Shown: in pieces, positions 62,416 through 64,000 of the stretch
Position numbering within the stretch: the stretch's first letter is position 1
Layout: each line of letters begins with the position of its first letter
From: Aliidongia sp035943795
GTDB taxonomy: Bacteria > Pseudomonadota > Alphaproteobacteria > ATCC43930 > CGMCC-115725
DNA length: 64,000 bases
Assembly: GCF_035943795.1 (NCBI RefSeq)
Contig: NZ_DASZBY010000100.1
Location: 143,680-207,679 of the forward strand
Direction: 5' to 3'
The notes under the pieces: model-generated
Told to the model about the DNA's origin: nothing
Seen by the model: the letters and a program-made list of their open reading frames with translations, nothing else
Database searches by the model: none
Position numbers and translations under genes: made by a program

Positions 62416-63749
62416 GCCCACTCGGTCCAGTGCTCCTCGATCCAATCCTTCTGGACGTAAAGTTCGTATCGGTCGAGGATCTTCGCGCGTTCAAGGAGAT
62501 GGGTGGCGACCAGCGCCTCATCGAGGGCTCGATTGAGCGCGTCGCCGCCCTCCTCATCGCCGTGATCGTAGTAGTAGCGTTTGATCTCGTCGCGGATGGT
62601 CGGCGCGTCCTTGGGCTCGACGTTCGCGATCCATTCGAGGAAGTCGGACAGTTCGTCGATCCGATCGGGTGACATCGGCAAGACCACGTATGGCTCTTCT
62701 TCGGGGTCGGTCCGAAGCTGTTCGACGGCCGAAGGCATGTGCGGCTCGAGGATGCCGGACTCCGGCGGCACGGTCGCGCGCATCATGTCGATCAGGCAAT
62801 CGCATGCCGCTTCAACAGCAGTGCCGGTGGGCAGGGAAATGGCCGCGTCCTCGTCCGTCGTCCAGCCGCCTTTCTTGGAATAGAGGCGTCCAGGGGTGAT
62901 TTTGAACCCGTCCTCGTCATGGGCGATTTTCCAAGAGCCGGTCGAGCTTCGATCGAAAGCCGTCCAGCTTTCCGCGCCTGCGAGAACCAGTAAGGCGTCC
63001 CGCTTTTCATCCCGGAGGGACGGCTCTGTCCCGAGCATTGGGTTGCCGCGACGAAACCGATCTTCGATGGCTGCCCGGATCTCGTCGGTGTTTTGTAACG
63101 GGATGGCCGCGATCGGTTCGATCATCCGATGCACGCCGGTGGAGGTCCGCCCATAGCTCGGAACATAGACAATGCCCCGCCTCAGGTAGCAGATCGCCTG
63201 TAGCTGGCGCTTCGGCATCGGAGACTCGGCGGCGAAAATCGCGGCGGCACGGTCGCACAGGGCGTCGAGGTCGGTGTCCGGCGGCAACCGGATTGCGTTG
63301 GTGGCATCCGCAATCCATCGCCGGCTGGCCCTATCCAGCAATTTCGGGGTAATCCGATAGGCGCCGCCCCGCCGTTCGATCTGCCAGATCGTGACGCCCT
63401 CATAGAACGACGACCAGCTTCCGACCCCGGCCAAACGGGGCAGCGGCGGCAAGGCTACCTGTCGCCTTCGGCGATCGAGGGTGGGCAGGCGAGGTTCACC
63501 GCGCTCGATCGCTTGCCTGATCGCCTGGTGCAGCGCTTCGCCGTCCGTCACGGGCACGACGGCCACGGGCTCGACCATCCGCCTGACCCCGCTGTCCTCC
63601 CGCCCGAAGGTCGGGATGAAGGCGAAACCGTCCCGTAAATAACAGGACACCGAGATGCCGGAAACCCCGTGGCCCGGCAACGCTACGGCGGTGCGAGCCC
63701 ACAACCAGCCGAAAATGCCGCCAAAAGCGGCTAGGGAAAAACGACCCAT
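62370..63749 (-). CDS. Exported protein with two copies of an unrecognised domain
   Basis: A 459-residue protein. Residues 1-23 look like a signal peptide (ending ARTAVA). Residues about 36-175 and 187-324 are internal repeats: CYLRDGFAFIPTFGR with VRRMVEPVAVVP aligns with CYLRRGIVYVPSYGR with VHRMIEPIAAIP, and SWSSFYEGVTIWQI aligns with SWTAFDRSSTGSWKI. Residues 325-459 are acidic, with no repeat, and end TEWAQPTASSS. I do not recognise the family. A GTG at 63758 is an alternative start. The last 15 codons lie antisense to the GNAT gene, so the original stop may have been lost. Confidence 0.75.
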   Translation of the reverse strand: MGRFSLAAFGGIFGWLWARTAVALPGHGVSGISVSCYLRDGFAFIPTFGREDSGVRRMVEPVAVVPVTDGEALHQAIRQAIERGEPRLPTLDRRRRQVALPPLPRLAGVGSWSSFYEGVTIWQIERRGGAYRITPKLLDRASRRWIADATNAIRLPPDTDLDALCDRAAAIFAAESPMPKRQLQAICYLRRGIVYVPSYGRTSTGVHRMIEPIAAIPLQNTDEIRAAIEDRFRRGNPMLGTEPSLRDEKRDALLVLAGAESWTAFDRSSTGSWKIAHDEDGFKITPGRLYSKKGGWTTDEDAAISLPTGTAVEAACDCLIDMMRATVPPESGILEPHMPSAVEQLRTDPEEEPYVVLPMSPDRIDELSDFLEWIANVEPKDAPTIRDEIKRYYYDHGDEEGGDALNRALDEALVATHLLERAKILDRYELYVQKDWIEEHWTEWAQPTASSSILSSSST

Positions 63750-63758
63750 ACCATCCAC

Positions 63759-64000
63759 CGTCGGTTGAAGATGGCAGTCATAATGTTTCTGTTTTGTTCC
63801 AAAAGCAAGAGCATGTTTCGCGACCGGTGCTCACGCTCTGATTATTCGCCATGGTTATCATTCTGCCGCAGTTTGTAGGATTGCGTGGCACCAACCGGGA
63901 TAGCTGAGCGGGAAGCAAAGCAGCGATTGCCGGAAGCTCGCAGGCTCGTTGCTGACATAGTGAATAGGCCGCAAAGCGGATGGCTGCTTTTGTCCGTCAG
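63759..64000. other. Intergenic edge region with changed base use
   Basis: This 242-base stretch holds no gene I can support. It is less GC-rich than the rest of the window. A minus-strand frame is open from the right edge to a TAA complementary to 63842-63844 (about 52 codons, ending YKLRQNDNHGE), but its third positions lack the strong G/C bias of local genes. It may be the tail of a foreign gene or non-coding. Confidence 0.35.

Overview
This is a high-GC chromosomal window from an alphaproteobacterium, most like Rhodospirillales or a close relative. The evidence is the rnpB-mraZ-dcw order, three DUF1127 small proteins, a phasin with TGC-N3-GCA operators, a ClpS-ClpA pair, an Anbu-type peptidase and an FtsZ ending in the DIPAFLRRQ peptide. 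No tRNA, CRISPR array, prophage or complete insertion sequence was seen.

Left part (1-18.2 kb): a truncated membrane or secreted protein; a minus-strand operon (SLC13/ArsB-like permease, M14-type metallopeptidase, GNAT acetyltransferase); a uvrD/pcrA helicase with prmA; two DUF1127 genes facing a long aminopeptidase P; two tandem paralogous secreted beta-propeller proteins; an SPFH protein translationally coupled to an unknown partner; a third DUF1127 gene; and an MFS transporter plus acetyltransferase divergent from a LysR regulator.

Centre (18.2-51.8 kb): an almost unbroken minus-strand run. In transcription order it holds a DjlA-like co-chaperone, an ABC-F ATPase, glutaminase, cell-wall amidase, rnpB RNA, then mraZ-rsmH-ftsL-ftsI-murE-murF-mraY-murD-ftsW-murG-murC-murB-ddl-ftsQ-ftsA-ftsZ, then lpxC, bamD, recN, ligA, a serine hydrolase and a ModE-like regulator. 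Most dcw genes overlap by ATGA-type junctions. ftsZ has its own candidate promoter and a good intrinsic terminator, and lpxC restarts from a TTGACA promoter. A small accessory insert (CPBP protease, GlcG-like protein, two-lobed aspartyl protease) separates recN from ligA.

Right part (51.9-64 kb): a two-subunit molybdenum hydroxylase (IorA/IorB type), a D,D-carboxypeptidase with a SPOR domain, an Anbu peptidase divergent from a phasin with a KPAA-rich N-terminal extension, clpS-clpA, a PAP2 phosphatase coupled to a GNAT, and a secreted protein made of two copies of an unrecognised domain. Base use changes in the last 250 bases.

The most interesting signals are regulatory. Paired TGC-N3-GCA sites flank the promoters of both the phasin and a DUF1127 gene with almost the same geometry. 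MraZ boxes with a 10-bp period lie over the dcw promoter, and extra copies lie upstream of rnpB. The phasin gene has a strong internal start that could release a phasin-only isoform.
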